Positions 32,831 to 47,370 are shown, counted from the stretch's first letter. The stretch is 64,000 bases of DNA from Luzula sylvatica (GCA_946800325.1 OX326959.1:12988862-13052861), one strand, 5' to 3'. Notes: generated by a model from the sequence alone, not told the origin. Program-made: numbers and translations.

Positions 32831-35800
32831 CTAAAATGAGAAAAATACTTAATTTTCATGTTTTTCTCAAAATCTCCGTGATTGAAGACAAACACATACA
32901 TATTTCTAATCTTTTCATTTTTTTTGCAAAAAAATAAAAAACTGAAGTCTACCTTCGAAAAAATTAATTATAATTTTTTTCTAAAAAAGGCCAAAATTGT
33001 TTTCTAAAACGAGCAAACTACTTAATTTCATATTTTTCTAAAAGAAACTCCGTGATTGAAGACTAACACATACAAATTTCTATTTTATCTATTTTTTTGC
33101 AAAAATTCAAAACCTGAAGTCTAACACCTCCAAAAGTATCAATTGTCATATTTTTCTAAAATAGGCCAAAATAGTTCTCTAAAATGAACAAAATACTTCA
33201 TTTTTTCGTGTTTTTCTAAAAAAACTTCGTGATTGGCGACTAACACATGCAAATTTCTATTTCTTCCAAATTTATCATAAAATCAAAAACTGAAGTTTAA
33301 TACCTTACAAAATATCAGTTATCATTTTTTTCAAAAAGAGGCCAAAAATAGTTCTCTAAAATGAGCAAAATACTTAATTTTCATGTTTTTCTCAAAAAAA
33401 CTCCGTGTTTGAAGACTAACACATACAAATTTCTATTTTTGTCATTTTTTGCAATAAAATAAAAAATTGAAGTCTAACACCTTCAAAAATATCCATTACA
33501 TTTTTTCTAAACAAGGCCCAAATAGTTCTCTAAAATGTGCAAAATACTTAATTTTCATGTTTTTCTCAAAAAACTCTGTGATTGAAGACTAACATATACA
33601 AATTTCTATTTTTTATAATTTTTTGAAAAAATTCCAAAACTAAATTTTAACATCTTCAAAAACATCAATTATCATTTTTTTCAAAAAAATGCTAAAATAG
33701 TTCTCTCAAATGAGCAAATTACTTAATTTTCATGTTTTTCTCAAAAAAGACTGTGATTCAAGACTAACACAAGAAAATTTCTATTTCTTCCAAATTTATC
33801 AAAAATTTAAAAACTGAAGTCTAATACCTTAAGAAATATCAATTATCTTTTTTTTCAAAAAGAGGCCAAAAAAGATCTCTAAAATGAGCAAAATACTTAA
33901 TTTTCATGTTTTTCTCAAAAAACTCCGTGATTGAAGACTAACACATACTAATTTCTATTTTTGCCATTTTTGCAATAAAATCAAAAACTGAAGTCTAACA
34001 CCTTCAAAAATATCAATTATCATTTTTTTCTAAAAAAAGCCAAAATAGTTCTCTAATATGTGCAAAATACTAAATTTTCATGTTTTCCTCAAAAAATTCC
34101 GTGATTGAACACTAACAAATATAAATTTATATTTTTTTCCAATTTTTTGCAAAAATTCAAAAACTGAAGTTTAACACCTTCATAAGTATCAATTATCAAT
34201 TTTTTCAAAAATAGGCCGAAATAGTTTCTAAAATGAGCAAAATACTTCATATTTCATATTTTTCTCCAAAAACTTAGTGACTGAAGACTAACACATGAAA
34301 ATTTCTATATCTTCCAAATTTTTGCAAAAATTCAAAAACGGAATTCTAACACCTTCAAAAATATCAATTATCATATTTTCTAAAAAATGCCAAAATAGTT
34401 CTCCAAAAGGAGCACAATACTTAATTTTCATGTTTTTCTCAAAAAACTCTCTGATTGAAGACTAACACATACAAATTTCTATTTTTTCCAATTTTTTACA
34501 AAAATTTAAATACCGAAGTCTAACACCTTCAAAAGTATCAATTATCATATTTTTATAAAATGGGCCAAAATAGTTCTCTAAAATAAGCAAAATACATCAT
34601 TTTTCGTGTTTTTATCAAAAAAAACTTCGTAATTGACGACTAACACGTGCAAATTTCTATTTGTACCAAATTTTTCAAAAATTCAAAAACTGAAGTCTAA
34701 CACCTTCAAAAATGTCAATTATCATTTATTTTTTCTAAAAAAGACCAAAATAGTTCTCTAAAATGATCAAAACACTTAAGTTTCATGTTTTTCTCAAAAC
34801 AACTCCGTGATTGAAGACTAACACATACAATTTTCTACTTTTTTTTGCAAAAAATCAAAAACTGAAGCGTCACCTTCAAAAATATCAATTATCATTATTT
34901 TCTAAAAAAGGCCAAAATAGTTCACTAGAATAAGCAAAATTCTTAATTTTCATGTTTTTCTCACTCTCTGTGATTGAAGACTAACACATACAAATTTCTA
35001 TTTTTTCTAAGTGTTTCCAGAAATTCGAAAACTAAAGTCTAACACCTCCAAAAGTACCAATTATCATATTTGCAAAAATAGGCCAAAATAGTTCTCAAAA
35101 ATGAGCAAAATACTTCATTTTTCATGTTTTTCTCAAAGACAATTCGTGATTTACGACTAGCACAAGCAAATTTCTATTTCGTCCAAATTTTTTTAAAAAT
35201 TCAAAAATTGAAGTCTAACAATATCAATTATAATTTTTTTCTAAAAAATGCCAAAATAGTTCTCTAAAATGATCAGAACACTTAAGTTTCATGTTTTTTC
35301 TCAAAAAACTTCGTGATTGAAGAATAACACATACAATTTTCTATTTTTTGGAAAAATTCAAAAAACTGAAGTCTTAACCTCCAAAATATCAATTATCATT
35401 ATTTTATAAAACAGCCAAAAATAGTTCTCTGAAATGTGCAAAATACTTAATTTTCATGTTTTTCTCAAAAAACTCCGTGATTGAACACTAACAAATACAA
35501 ATTTCTATTTTTTTTTCCAATTTTTTGCAAAAATTTAAAAACTAAAGTTTAACACCTTAATAAGTATTAATTGTCGTATTTTTAAAAAATTGGCCGAAAT
35601 AGTTTCTAAAATGAGAAAAATACTTCATATTTCATAATTTTTTCCAAAAACTTAGTGATTGAGGACCAACACATGCAAATTTCTATATCTTCCTAATTTT
35701 TGCAAAAATTCAAAAAGGAAGTCCAACACCTTCAAAAATATCAATTATCATTTTTTCTAAAAAAGGCCAAAATAGTTCCCCAAAAGGAGCACAATACTTA

Positions 35801-38800
35801 CTTTTCATGTTTTTCTCAAAAAACTCTCTGATTGAAGACTAACACATACAAATTTCTATTTTTTCCAATTTTTTGCAAAAATTCAAAAACTGAAGTCTAC
35901 CTTCAAAAGTATCAATTGTCATATTTTTCTAAATTAGACCAAAATAGTTCTCTAAAATAATCAAAATACTTCATTTTTCATGTTTTTCTCAAAAAAAACT
36001 TCGTGATTTACGACTAACACATGCAAATTTCTATTTCTTCCGAATTTTTCAAAAATTCAAAAACTGAAGTCTAACACCTTTAAAAATATCAATTATCATT
36101 TTTTTTCTAAAAAATGCCAAAATAGATCTCTAAAATGATCAGAACAGTTAAGTTTCATGTTTTTCTCAAAAAAATTCGTGATTGAAGACTAACACATACA
36201 ATTTTCAATTTGTTTTTGCAAAAAATCAAATACTGAAGTCGAACACCTCTAAAAATATCAGTTCTCATTATTTTCTAAAAGAGGCCAAAAATAGTTCTCA
36301 ATAATGAACAAAATATTTAATTTTCATGTTTTTGTCAAAAAAAACTCCGTGATTGAAGACTAACACGTACAAATTTCTATTTTTTCATTTTTTTGCAAAA
36401 AAATCAAAAACTGAAGTCTAACACCTTCAAAAATACCAATTATAATTTTTTTTCTAAAAAATGCCAACATAGTTCTCTAAAATTAGCAAAATACGTAATT
36501 TTCATGTTTTTCTCAAAAAACTCCGTGATTGAAGTCTAACAAATACAAATTTCTAATTTTTCCATTTTTTTCGCAAAAATTCCAAAATTAAATTCTAACA
36601 CCATCAAAAGTATCAATTATCATATTTTCTAAAATAGGCACAAATAGTTCTCTAAAATGAGCAAAATATTTCATTTTTTATGTTATTTCTCAACAAACAT
36701 AGTGATTGAAGACTAAAACATGCAAATTCCTATTTCTTCCAATTTTTTTTGCAAAAAATCAAAAACTGAAGTCTACCTTCAAAAACATCATTTATCATTT
36801 TTTTCAAAAAAATGCCAAAATGGTTCTCTCAAATGAGCAAATTACTTAATTTTCATGTTTTTCTCAAAAAAGACTGTGATTGAAGACTAACACATACAAA
36901 TTTCTATTTTATCCTATTTGTTGCAAAAAATCAAAAACTAAACTCTGTGATTGAAATCAATCACCTTAAAAAATATCAATTATCATATTTTTCCAAAAGA
37001 GGCAAAAAATAGTTCTCTAAAATGAGAAAAATACTTAATTTTCACGTTTTTCTCAAAAAACTCCGTGATTGAAGACTAACACATACAAATTTCTATTTTT
37101 TCCAATTTTTTTCAAAAAATCATAAACTGAAGTCTAACACACCTTGGAAAATATCAATTATCATTTTTTTCTAAAAAAGGCTCAAATCATTCTCTAAAAT
37201 GACCAAACAATTAAGTTTCAGAATTTTCTCAAAAAATTCCGAGATTGAAGACTACATTTCCAATTTTCTATTTTTTTTGCAAAAAATCAAAAACAGAAGT
37301 CTGACACCTTCAAAAATATCAATTATCATTATTTTCTAAAAAAGTCAAAAATAGTTCTCTAAACTGATCAAAATACTTAATTTTCATGTTTTTCTCAAAA
37401 AAACTCCGTGATTGAAGACTAACACATACAAATTTCAATTTTTTCCATTCTTTTTGTCAAAAAATCAAAAACAGAAGTCTAATACCTTCAAAATTATCAA
37501 TTATCATTTTTTCCTAAAAAAGGGCAAAATAGTTCTCTAAATTGACCAAAATACTTAATTTTGATGTTTTTCTCAAAACATTCCGTGATTGAAGACTAAC
37601 AAATATAAATTTCTATTCTCTCCAATTTTTCGTAAAAATTCAAAAACTCAAGTCTAACACCTTCGAAAGTATCAATTGTCATATTTTTCTAAAATTTGCC
37701 AAAATAGTTCTATAATATGAGCAAAATACTTCATTTTTCATGTTTTTCTCAAAAAACTCTGTGATTGTAGACTAACACATATAAATTTCTATGTTTTCCA
37801 ATTTTTTGCAAAAATTCGAAAAATGAAGTCTAACACCTTCAAAAGTATCAATTATCATATTTTTCTAAAATAGGGAAAAATAGTTCTCCAAAATAAGCAA
37901 AATACTTCATTTTTCATGTTTTTCTCTCAAAAAACTTCGTGATTGACGACTAACACTTGAAAACTTCTATTTGTTCCAAATTTTTCAAAAATTGAAAAAC
38001 AGAAGTCTAACACATTCAAAATTATCAATTATCATTTTTTCTAAAAAATGCCAAAGTCGTTATCAAAAATGATCAAAACACTTAAGTTTCATGTTTTTCT
38101 CAAAAAAGACTGTGATTGAAGACAAACACATACAAATTTTTATTTTATCCAATTTTTTGCAAAAATTCAAAAAACTGAAGTCTACCTTCATATTTTTCTA
38201 AAATAGGCCAAAATAGTTCTCTAAAATGAGCAAAATACTTAATTTTTCATTTTTTCTCAAAAGACCTCGTGATTGGCGACAAACACATGCAAATTTCTAT
38301 TTCTTCCAAATTTATCAAAAATTTAAAAACTGAAGTCTAATACCTTATAAAATATCAATTATCTTTTTTATCAAAAAAAGTCCAAAATAGTTCTCTAAAA
38401 TGAGCAAAATACTTAATTTTAATGTTTTTCTCAAAAAACTAAGTGATTGAAGACTAACACATGCAAATTTCTATATCTTCCAATTTTTTGCTAAAATTCA
38501 AAAAGGAAGTCTAACACCTTCAAAAATATCAATTATCATTTTTTCTAAAAAAGGCCAAAATAGTTTTCCAAAAGGAGCACAATACTTAATTTTCTTGTTT
38601 TTCTAAAAAAACTCTCTGATTGAAGACTAACACATACTAATTTCTATTTTTTCCAATTTTTTACAAAAATTTAAAAACCGAAGTCTAACACCTTCAAAAG
38701 TATCAATTATCATATTTTTCTAAAATAGGACAAAATAGTTCTCTAAAATAAGCAAAATACTTCATTTTTCATGTTTTTATCAAAAAAAACTTCGTGATTG

Positions 38801-41800
38801 ACGACTAACACATGCAAATTACTATTTCTTCCGAATTTTTCAAAAATTCAAAAACTGAAGTCTAACACCTTCAAAAATATCAATTATCATTTTTTTCAAA
38901 AAAATGCCAAAATAGTTTTCTCAAATGAGCAAATTACTTAATTTTCATGTTTTTCTCATAAAAGACTGTGATTGAAGACTAACACATACAAATTTCTATT
39001 TTGTTCATTTTTTTGCAAAAATTCAAAAACTGAAGTCTAACACCTTCAAAAGTATCAATTGTCATATTTTTCTAAATAAGCCAAAATAATTCTCTAAAAT
39101 GAGGAAAATACTTCATTTTCATGTTTTTCTCAAAAAACTTCGTGATTGGCGACTAACACATGCAAATTTCTATTTCTTCCAAATTTATCAAAAATTTAAA
39201 AACTGAAGTCTAATACCTTAAAAAATATCAATTATCTCTTTTTTCAAAAAGAGGCCAAAAATAGTTCTCTAAAATGAGCAAAATACTTAATTTTCATGTT
39301 TTTCTCAAAAAACTCCGTGATTGAAGACTAACACATACAAATTTCTATTTTTGCCATTTTTTGTAATAAAATAAAAAACTGAAGTCTAACACCTTCTAAA
39401 ATATCAATTATCATTTTTTCTAAAAATGGACCAAATAGTTCTCTAAAATGTGCAAAATACTTAATTTTCATGTTTTTCTCAAAAAACTCCGTGAATGAAC
39501 ACTAACAAATACAAATTTCTATTTTTTTCCAATTTTTTGTAAAAATTCAAAAACTGAAGTCTTACACCTTCATAAGTATCAATTATCATATTTTTAAAAA
39601 ATAGGCCGAAATTGTTTCTAAAATGAGCAAAATACTTCATATTTCATATTTTTCTCCAAAAACTTAGTGATTGAAGACTAACACATGCAAATTTCTATAT
39701 CTTCCAATTTTTTGCTAAAATTCAAAAAGGAAGTCTAACACCTTCAAAAATGTCAATTATCATTTTTTCTTAAAAAGGCCAAAATAGTTCTCCAAAAGGA
39801 GCACAATACTTAATTTTCATGTTTTTCTCAAAAAACTCTCTGATTGAACACTAACACATACAAATTTCAATTTTTTCCAATTTTTTACGGAAATTTAAAA
39901 ACCAAAGTCCCTTCAAAGGTATCAATTATCATATTTTTCTAAAATGGGCCAAAATAGTTCTCTAAAATAAGCAAAATACATCATTTTTCATGTTTTTATC
40001 AAAAAAAACTTCGTGATTGACGACTAACACATGCAAATTTCTATTTGTTCCAATTTTTTCAAAAATTCAAAAACAGAAGTCTAACACCTTCAAAAATGTC
40101 AATTATCATTTTTTTCTAAAAAAGGCCAACATAGTTCTCTAAAATGAGCAAAATACTTAATTTTCATGTTTTTCTCAAAAAACTCTGTGATTGAAGACAA
40201 ACAAATACAAATTTCTACTTTTTCCATTTTTTCGCGAAAATTCCAAAACTAAATTCTAACACCTTCAAAAGTATCAATTATCATATTTTCTAAAATAGGC
40301 ACGAATAGTTCTCTAAAATGAGCATAATACTTCATTTTTCATGTTATTTCTCAAAAAACATAGTGATTGAAGACTAACACATGCAAATTCCTATTTCTTC
40401 CAATTTTTTGCAAAAAATAAAAAACTGAAGTCTAACACCTTCAAAAACATCAATTATCATTTTTTTCAAAAACAAATGCCAAAATAGTTCTCTCAAATGA
40501 GCAAATTACTTAATTTTCATGTTTTTCTAAAAAAAGACTTTGATTCAAGATTAACACATACAAATTTCTATTTTATCCAATTTTTTGCAAAAATTCAAAA
40601 ACTGAAGTCTAACCTTCAAAAGTATCAATTGTCATATTTTTCTAAAATAGGCCAAAATAGTTCTCTAAAATGAGCAAAATACTTCATTTTCATGTTTTTC
40701 TCAAAAAACTTCGTGATTGGCGACAAACACATGCAAATTTCTATTTCTTCCAAATTTATCAAAAATTTAAAAACTGAAGTCTAATACCTCAAAAAATATC
40801 AATTATCTTTTTTTTCAAAAAGAGGCCAAAAATAGTTCTCTAAAATGCGCAAAATACTTAATTTTCATGTTTTTCTCAAAAAACTCCGTGATTGAAGACT
40901 AACACATACAAATTTCTATTTTGCCATTTTTTGCAATACAATCAAAAACTGAAGTCTAACACCTTCAAAAATATCAATTATCATTTTTTTCTAAAAAAAA
41001 GGCCAAAATAGTTCTCCAAAATGTGCAAAATACTTAATTTTCATGTTTTTCTCAAAAAACTCCGTGAATGAACACTAGCAAATACAAATTTCTATTTTTT
41101 CCAATTTATTGCAAAAATTTAAAAACTGAAGTCTAACACCTTCATAGGTATCAATTATCATATTTTTAAAAAATAAGCCGAAATTGTTTATAAAATGAGA
41201 AAAATACTTCATATTTCATATTTTTCTCCAAAAACTTAGTGATTGAAGACTAACACATGCAAATTTCTATATCTTCCAAATTTTTGCTAAAATTCAAAAA
41301 GGAAGTCTAACACCTTCAAAAATGTCAATTATCATTTTATCTTAAAAATGCCAAAATAGTTCTCCAAAAGGAGCACAATACTTAATTTTCATGTTTTTTC
41401 TCAAAAAACTCTCTGATTGAAGACTAACACATACAAAAGTATCAATTATCATATATTTCTAAAATGGGCCAAAATAGTTCTCTAAAATAAGCAAAATACA
41501 TCATTTTTCATGTTTTTATCAAAAAAAACTTCGTGATTGACGACTAACACATGCAAATTTCTATTTGTTCCAAATTTTTCAAAAATTCAAAAACTGAAGT
41601 CTAACACCTTCGAAAATGTCAATTATCATTTTTTTCTAAAAACGGCCAACATAGTTCTCTAAAATGAGCAAAATACTTAATTTTCATGTTTTTCTCAAAA
41701 AACTCCGTGATTGAAGACTAACAAATACAAATTTCTATTTGTTCCATTTTTCGCAAAAATTCTAAAACAAAATTCTAACACCTTCAAAAGTATCAATTAT

Positions 41801-44308
41801 CATATTTTTTAAAATAGGCACAAATAGTTCTCTAAAATGAGCAAAATACTTCATTTTTCATGTTATTTCTCAAAAAACATAGTGATCGAAGACTAACACA
41901 AGCAAATTCCTATTTCTTCCAATTTTTTGCAAATAATCGAATACCGAAGTCTAACCCTTCAAAAACATCCATTATCATTTTTTTCAAAATACTTCATTTT
42001 TCATGTTTTTTCTCAAAAAACTTCGTGATTGGCGAATAACACATGCAAATTTCTATTGCTTCCAAATTTATCAAAAATTCAAAACCTGAAGTCTAATAAT
42101 ACCTTACAAAATATCAGTTATCATTTTTTTCAAAAAGAGGCCAAAAATAGTTCTCTAAAATAAGCAAAATACTTAATTTTCATGTTTTTCTCAAAAAAAC
42201 TCCGTGATTGAAGACTAACACCTACAAATTTCTATTTTTACCTTTTTTTGCAATAAAATCAAAAACTAAAGCCTAACGCCTTCAAAAGTATCAACTATCA
42301 TATTTTTCTAAAATGGGCCGAAATAGTTCTCTAAAATGAGTAAATTACTTCATTTTTCATGTTTTTCTCAAAAAAAAACATAGTGATTGAAGACTAACAC
42401 AAGCAAATTTCTATTTCTTCCAAATTTTTGCAAAAATTCAAAAACTGAAATCTAACACCTCCAAAAACATCAATTATCATATTTTCTATAATAGGCCAAA
42501 ATAGTTCTCTAAAATGAGCAAAATACTTCATTTTTCATGTTTTTCTCAAAAAAACTTCATGATTGGCGACTAACACATGAAAAATTTTATTTCTTCCAAA
42601 TTTATCAAAAATTCAAAAACTGAAGTCTAATTAATACGTTCAAAATATCAATTATCAGTTTTTCCTAAAAGTGGCCAAAAATATAGTTAATTTTCAAGTT
42701 TTTCTGAAAAAAATGAGCCAAATATTTAATTTTCATGAGCAAAATACTTAATTTTCATGTTTTTTTGAAAAACATGAAAATTATATTTTTGCTGAAAAAA
42801 GTATCAATTTTTTCCCTTTTTTTAGAGCAAAATACTTAATTTTTGCCCTCTAAAATGAGTAAAATACTTAATTTTCATGTTTTTTCTGAAAAAACACCGT
42901 GATTGAAGACTAACATATACAAATTTCTATTTTTGCCCTTTTTTGCAAAACAAAAATCAAAAACTAAAGTCTAATACCTTCAAAAATATCAATTATCATT
43001 TTTTTCTAAAAGAGGCCAAAAATATTTCTCTAAAATGAGCAAAATACTTAATTTTCATGTTTTTCTCAAAACAAAACTTCGTGATTGAAGACTAAGACAT
43101 ACAAATTTCAATTTTTTCCATTTGTTTGCAAAAATAATAAAAAACGGTACTCTAACAACCTTCAAAAACATCAATTATCATTTGTTTCGAAAAAAGACCA
43201 AAATAGTTCTCTATAATGAGCAAAATACTTAATTTTCGTGTTTTTCTTAAAAAACTATGTGATTGAAGACTAACACAAACAAATTTCTGTTTTTTCCATT
43301 TTTTTGCAAAAAAATTGAAAACTTAAGTCTAACACCTTCAAAAGTATCAATTATCAAATTTTTCTAAAATAAGCCAAAAAAATGAGCAAAATACTTCATT
43401 TTTTATGTTTTTCGCTAAAAAAAATTCATGATTAATGACTCACACATGCAAATAGCTATTTCTTCCAAATTTTTCTAAAATTCAAAAACTGAAGTCTAAC
43501 ACCTTCAAAAATATCAATTATTATTATTTTCTAAAGATGGCCAAAATAGTTCCCTAAAATGGTCAAAACACGTAAGTTTCATGTTTTTCTCAAAAAACTC
43601 CTTGATTGAAGACTAACACATACAACTTTCTATTTTTTTGCAAAAAATTAAAAACTAAAGTCTGACACCTTCAAAAATATCAATTATCATATTTTTCTAA
43701 AATAGGCCAAAAATAGTTCTCTAAAATGGGCAAAGTACTTAATTTTCATGTTTTTCTAAAAAAAACTCCGTGATGTAAGAATAACACATGCAAATTCCTA
43801 TTTCTTCCAATTTTTTGCAAAATATCAAAAACTGAAGTCTAACACCTTCAAAAACATCAATTATCATTTTTTTCAAAAAATGCCAAAGTAGTTCTCTGAA
43901 ATGAGCAAATTACTTAATTTTCATGTTTTTCTCAAAAAAGACTGTGATTGAAGACTAACACATACAAATTTCTATTTTATCCAATTTTTTGCAAAAAATC
44001 CAAAACTTAAGTCTAACACCTTCAAAAGTATCTATTGTCATATTTTTCTAAAATAGCCCAAAATAGTTGTCTAAAACGAGCAAAATACTTAATTTGATGT
44101 TTTTCTCAAAAAACTCCGTGATTGAAGACTAACACATACTAATTTCTATTTTTTCCAATTTATTTCAAAAAAATCAAATACCGAAGTCTAACACCTTCAA
44201 AAGTATCAGTTATCATATTTTTCTTTAATAGGTCAAAATAGTTCTCTAAAAATGAGCAAAATAGTTCAGTTTTCATGTTTTTCTCAAAAAATTCCGTGAT
44301 TGAAGACT
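32831..44308 (+). repeat. ~175-bp AT-rich satellite array, direct arm, about 65 monomers
   Basis: A monomer contains cttaattttcatgtttttct, ccgtgattgaagactaacac, gaagtctaacacctt and ccaaaatagttctct. Successive anchors fall at about 32849, 33022, 33195, 33371, 33546, 33720 and 33895, giving a 173-176-bp period. Monomer variants recur at about eight-monomer spacing: ccaaaaggagcacaatac lies at 34403, 35780, 38568, 39792 and 41364 (intervals 1377, 2788, 1224, 1572), which points to higher-order repeats. The length is in the range of plant centromeric or subtelomeric satellites. No gene or TE interrupts the array. Confidence 0.95.
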
Positions 44309-44784
44309 TGCTCGACCGACGGTCGATCGTTATTCCTCGACCGACCGTTCGTCGATATTGCTCGACCGATCGTCGGTCGTCATTCCTCTACCGAGTGTGG
44401 GTTGTTATTGCACGACCGACCCTCGGCCGTTAATGCTCGACCGACCCTCGATCATTATTCCTCGACCGACCGTCGGTTATTATTCCTCGACCGACGGTCG
44501 ATCGTTATTGCTCGACCGACCGTCGATCGTTATTCCTCGACCGACCGTCGGTCGTTATTCCTCGACCGACCGTCGATCTATATTGCTCGACCGACCGTCG
44601 GTCGATATTACTCGACCGACCGTCGGTCGATATTACTCGACCGACCGTCGGTCGATATTACTCGACCGACCGTCGGTCGATATTCCTCGATTGCTCGACC
44701 GACGGTCGGTCTTTATTCCTCGACCGACCGTCGGTCGTTATTCTTCTACCGTCGGTCGTTATTCCTCGATCGACCATCAACCGT
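44309..44784 (+). repeat. 25-bp palindromic GC-rich minisatellite, about 19 units
   Basis: The unit is ttattcctcgaccgac plus cgtcggtcg. CGACCGAC-C-GTCGGTCG is a perfect dyad with a one-base centre. Variants change ttattcc to gatatta or tattgct. The two overlapping frames of 148 and 164 codons are by-products of a stop-free unit. It lies exactly between the direct and inverted satellite arms and differs sharply in base composition from both. Confidence 0.95.
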
Positions 44785-47370
44785 ATTTTTTTAGGAAAAC
44801 ATGAGATTTATGTATTTCGCTGGTTTTGGACGTATAATTCTTCCTTTTATTGAAAATATGAAAAATTTGAAAGTGTTGGACTTTAATTTTTGCATTTTTA
44901 CGAATTATTTTGGATAACATTTTCATGTGCTAGTCTTCAATTACATATTTTTTGAGGAACACACGAAAATTAAGTATTTTTTTAGTTTTAGACATTAATT
45001 TTCAATGTGTTAGTATTCAATTTATCATATTTTATAATATTGAAATTATGTATGTGTTAGTGTTCAATTACTATTATTTTTGAGGAAAACATGAAAATTA
45101 AGTATTTTTCTAGTTTTCGGTATTAATTTTGTTCTTTTATAGAAAATATGATAAATTGATTTTTTTAAGGTGTTAGACTTCAATTTGTGTTTTTTTGCGA
45201 AATGTTTGGAAAAATTAAAATTTTGCATGTGTTGGTCTTCAATTTAGGATTTTTTTTTGGAAAAGAAGAAAATTATGTATTTCTCTTGTTTCAGACATAA
45301 TATTTTACATTTTATAGAAAAATCTAATAATTATTTGTTTAAGGTGTTAAACTTCAATATTTGCATTTTTACAAAATGTTTGAACCAAAATTGAATATGT
45401 TAGCCTTCAATCTCATATTGTTTAAGGTGTTAAACTTCAATTTCTAGTTTTCCATATCAATTCGGGGCATTTTCTAGAAAATATGATAAATTAATTTTTT
45501 TTTCAAGGAACTAGACTTCATTTATTGCAATTTTGCAATTTTTTGGGAAACAATAAAATGTTAATATGTTAATCCTCAATTACATATTTCATGGAGTGAA
45601 ACAATAAAAATAAATATTTTGATTGTTTTAGACATCAATTTTGGTATCATTTAGAGAAAATATGATACATTGATTTTTTTTAAACCGTTAGACTTCAATT
45701 TTTTCATATTTTGTAACTTTTTGGAAAAAATTAAAATTTTGCATGTGTTAGACTTCAATTACATATATTTTGACAAAAACATTAAATTAAGTATTTTGAT
45801 CGTTTTAGACATCAATGTTGGCTTTTTTTAGAAAATATGATAAAATGATTTTTCATCAAGGTGTTAGAATTCCGTTTGTGCGGATTGTTTGGATAAAATT
45901 AAAATTTTGCATGTGTTAGTCTTCAATTGCATTTTTTTTTGAGGAAAATATCAGAATTATGTATTTTGCAAGTTTTGGACGTAAATTTAATCATTTTACA
46001 GAAATTGTGATAAATTGATTTCTTTTGAAGGTGTTAGTTAGACTTTAATTTTTGCATCTTTATGCAAAATATTTATAAACAATTGAAATTTCGCATACAT
46101 TATTCTTCAATTATGGAGTTTTTTAGTTAGGAAAAGAAGAAAATTATGTACTTTTGCTTGTTTTAGACATAATATTTTGCATTCTCTAGAAAAATATGAT
46201 AATTTTTTTTTTAAGTTGTTAGACTTCAATTTTCGTACATATGCGAAATGTTTTGATAAAATTCAAATTTTGCATGTGTTAGTCTTCAATTACGTACCAT
46301 TTTAGGTAAAGAAGACAATTATGTATTTTTTTTTAGACATCAATTTTAGAATTTTATGGAAAATATGATAAATTCATTTTGTTGAAGATGGTATACTTTA
46401 ATTTTTGCAAATTTGCGAAATTTTTGGAAAAAAAATAGAAATTTTTCATGTGTTAGTCTTCAATTACGGAGTTTTTTTTTAGGAAAGGAAGAAAATTCTT
46501 GTTTTAGATATCAAATTTTTCATTTTCTATGAAAATATGATAACTAATTTTTTTTAAGGTGTTAGACTAATATTTTTGTATTTTTGCGAAAAAAAAATTA
46601 AAAAATAGAAATTTTTCATTTGTTAAACTTCAATTACGGAATTATTTTCAGGAAATAAAAAAATTTATGTATTTTGATTGTTTTAGACATCAAGGTTATT
46701 ATTTTCTAGAAAAATATGATATATCGATTTGTTTAAGGAGTGAGACTTCAATTTTTGTATTTTTGCACACAAAACAATTGGACAAAATATAAATTTTTAA
46801 TGAGTTAGTCTTTAATTATGGAAAAAAAATTAGGAAAAGAAGAAAATTATGTATTTTTCTTGTCTTAGACATTATATGTTGCATTTTCTAGAAAAATATG
46901 ATAAAATAATTTTTTAAGGTGTTGGACTTTATTTTTTTTGTTATTACGAAATGTTTAGAAAAATTGAAATTTTGCATGTGTGAGTCTTCTATTATGGAGT
47001 TTTTTTTTAGGACATGAAGAAAAATATATATTTTGCTTGTTTTAGACATAATATTTTGTATTTTCTAGAAAAATAGGATAATACATTTTTTTAAAGGTGC
47101 TAGACTTCACTCTTTGTATTCTGGCGGAAATTTTTTGGACAAAATTGTAATTTTGCATGTCTTAGTCTTGAATTAATAAAAAATTTAGGAAAATATGAAA
47201 ATTAATTATTTTGATAGTTTTAGACATCAATTTTGGTTTTTTATAGAAAATATGATAAATTGGTTTTCTGAAGATCTTAGGTTTCACTTTATGCATTTTT
47301 GCGAATTTTTTGAATAAAATAAAAAATTTGTATGTCTTAGTCTACAATTACAGATTTTTTGAGGAACTCA
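44785..47370 (-). repeat. Same ~175-bp satellite in inverted orientation, about 15 diverged monomers
   Basis: The words aaggtgttagacttcaattt, atgtgttagtcttcaatta and gaggaaaacatgaaaattaa are the reverse complements of the direct-arm words. Anchors near 45170, 45340, 45508, 45689, 45858, 46029, 46217, 46387, 46557, 46735, 46917, 47095 and 47273 give a period of 168-188 bp. Divergence is clearly higher than in the direct arm. The arm begins and ends at nearly the same monomer position (gttttttgagga), so it holds a whole number of units. Confidence 0.9.

Noticed and set aside
32327..32834. Frames of 126-140 codons, Asn/Thr/Arg-rich
   Set aside because: They translate the TTCGTTCGAACGAACC repeats in the Copia-B U3; no domain, and different frames are equally open.
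44300..44804. Two overlapping frames of 148-164 codons
   Set aside because: Both arise from the stop-free 25-bp minisatellite. All frames stay open and the peptide just repeats.
32831..47370. CRISPR-like array
   Set aside because: Monomers are contiguous ~175-bp units with no unique spacers; this is a eukaryotic satellite.
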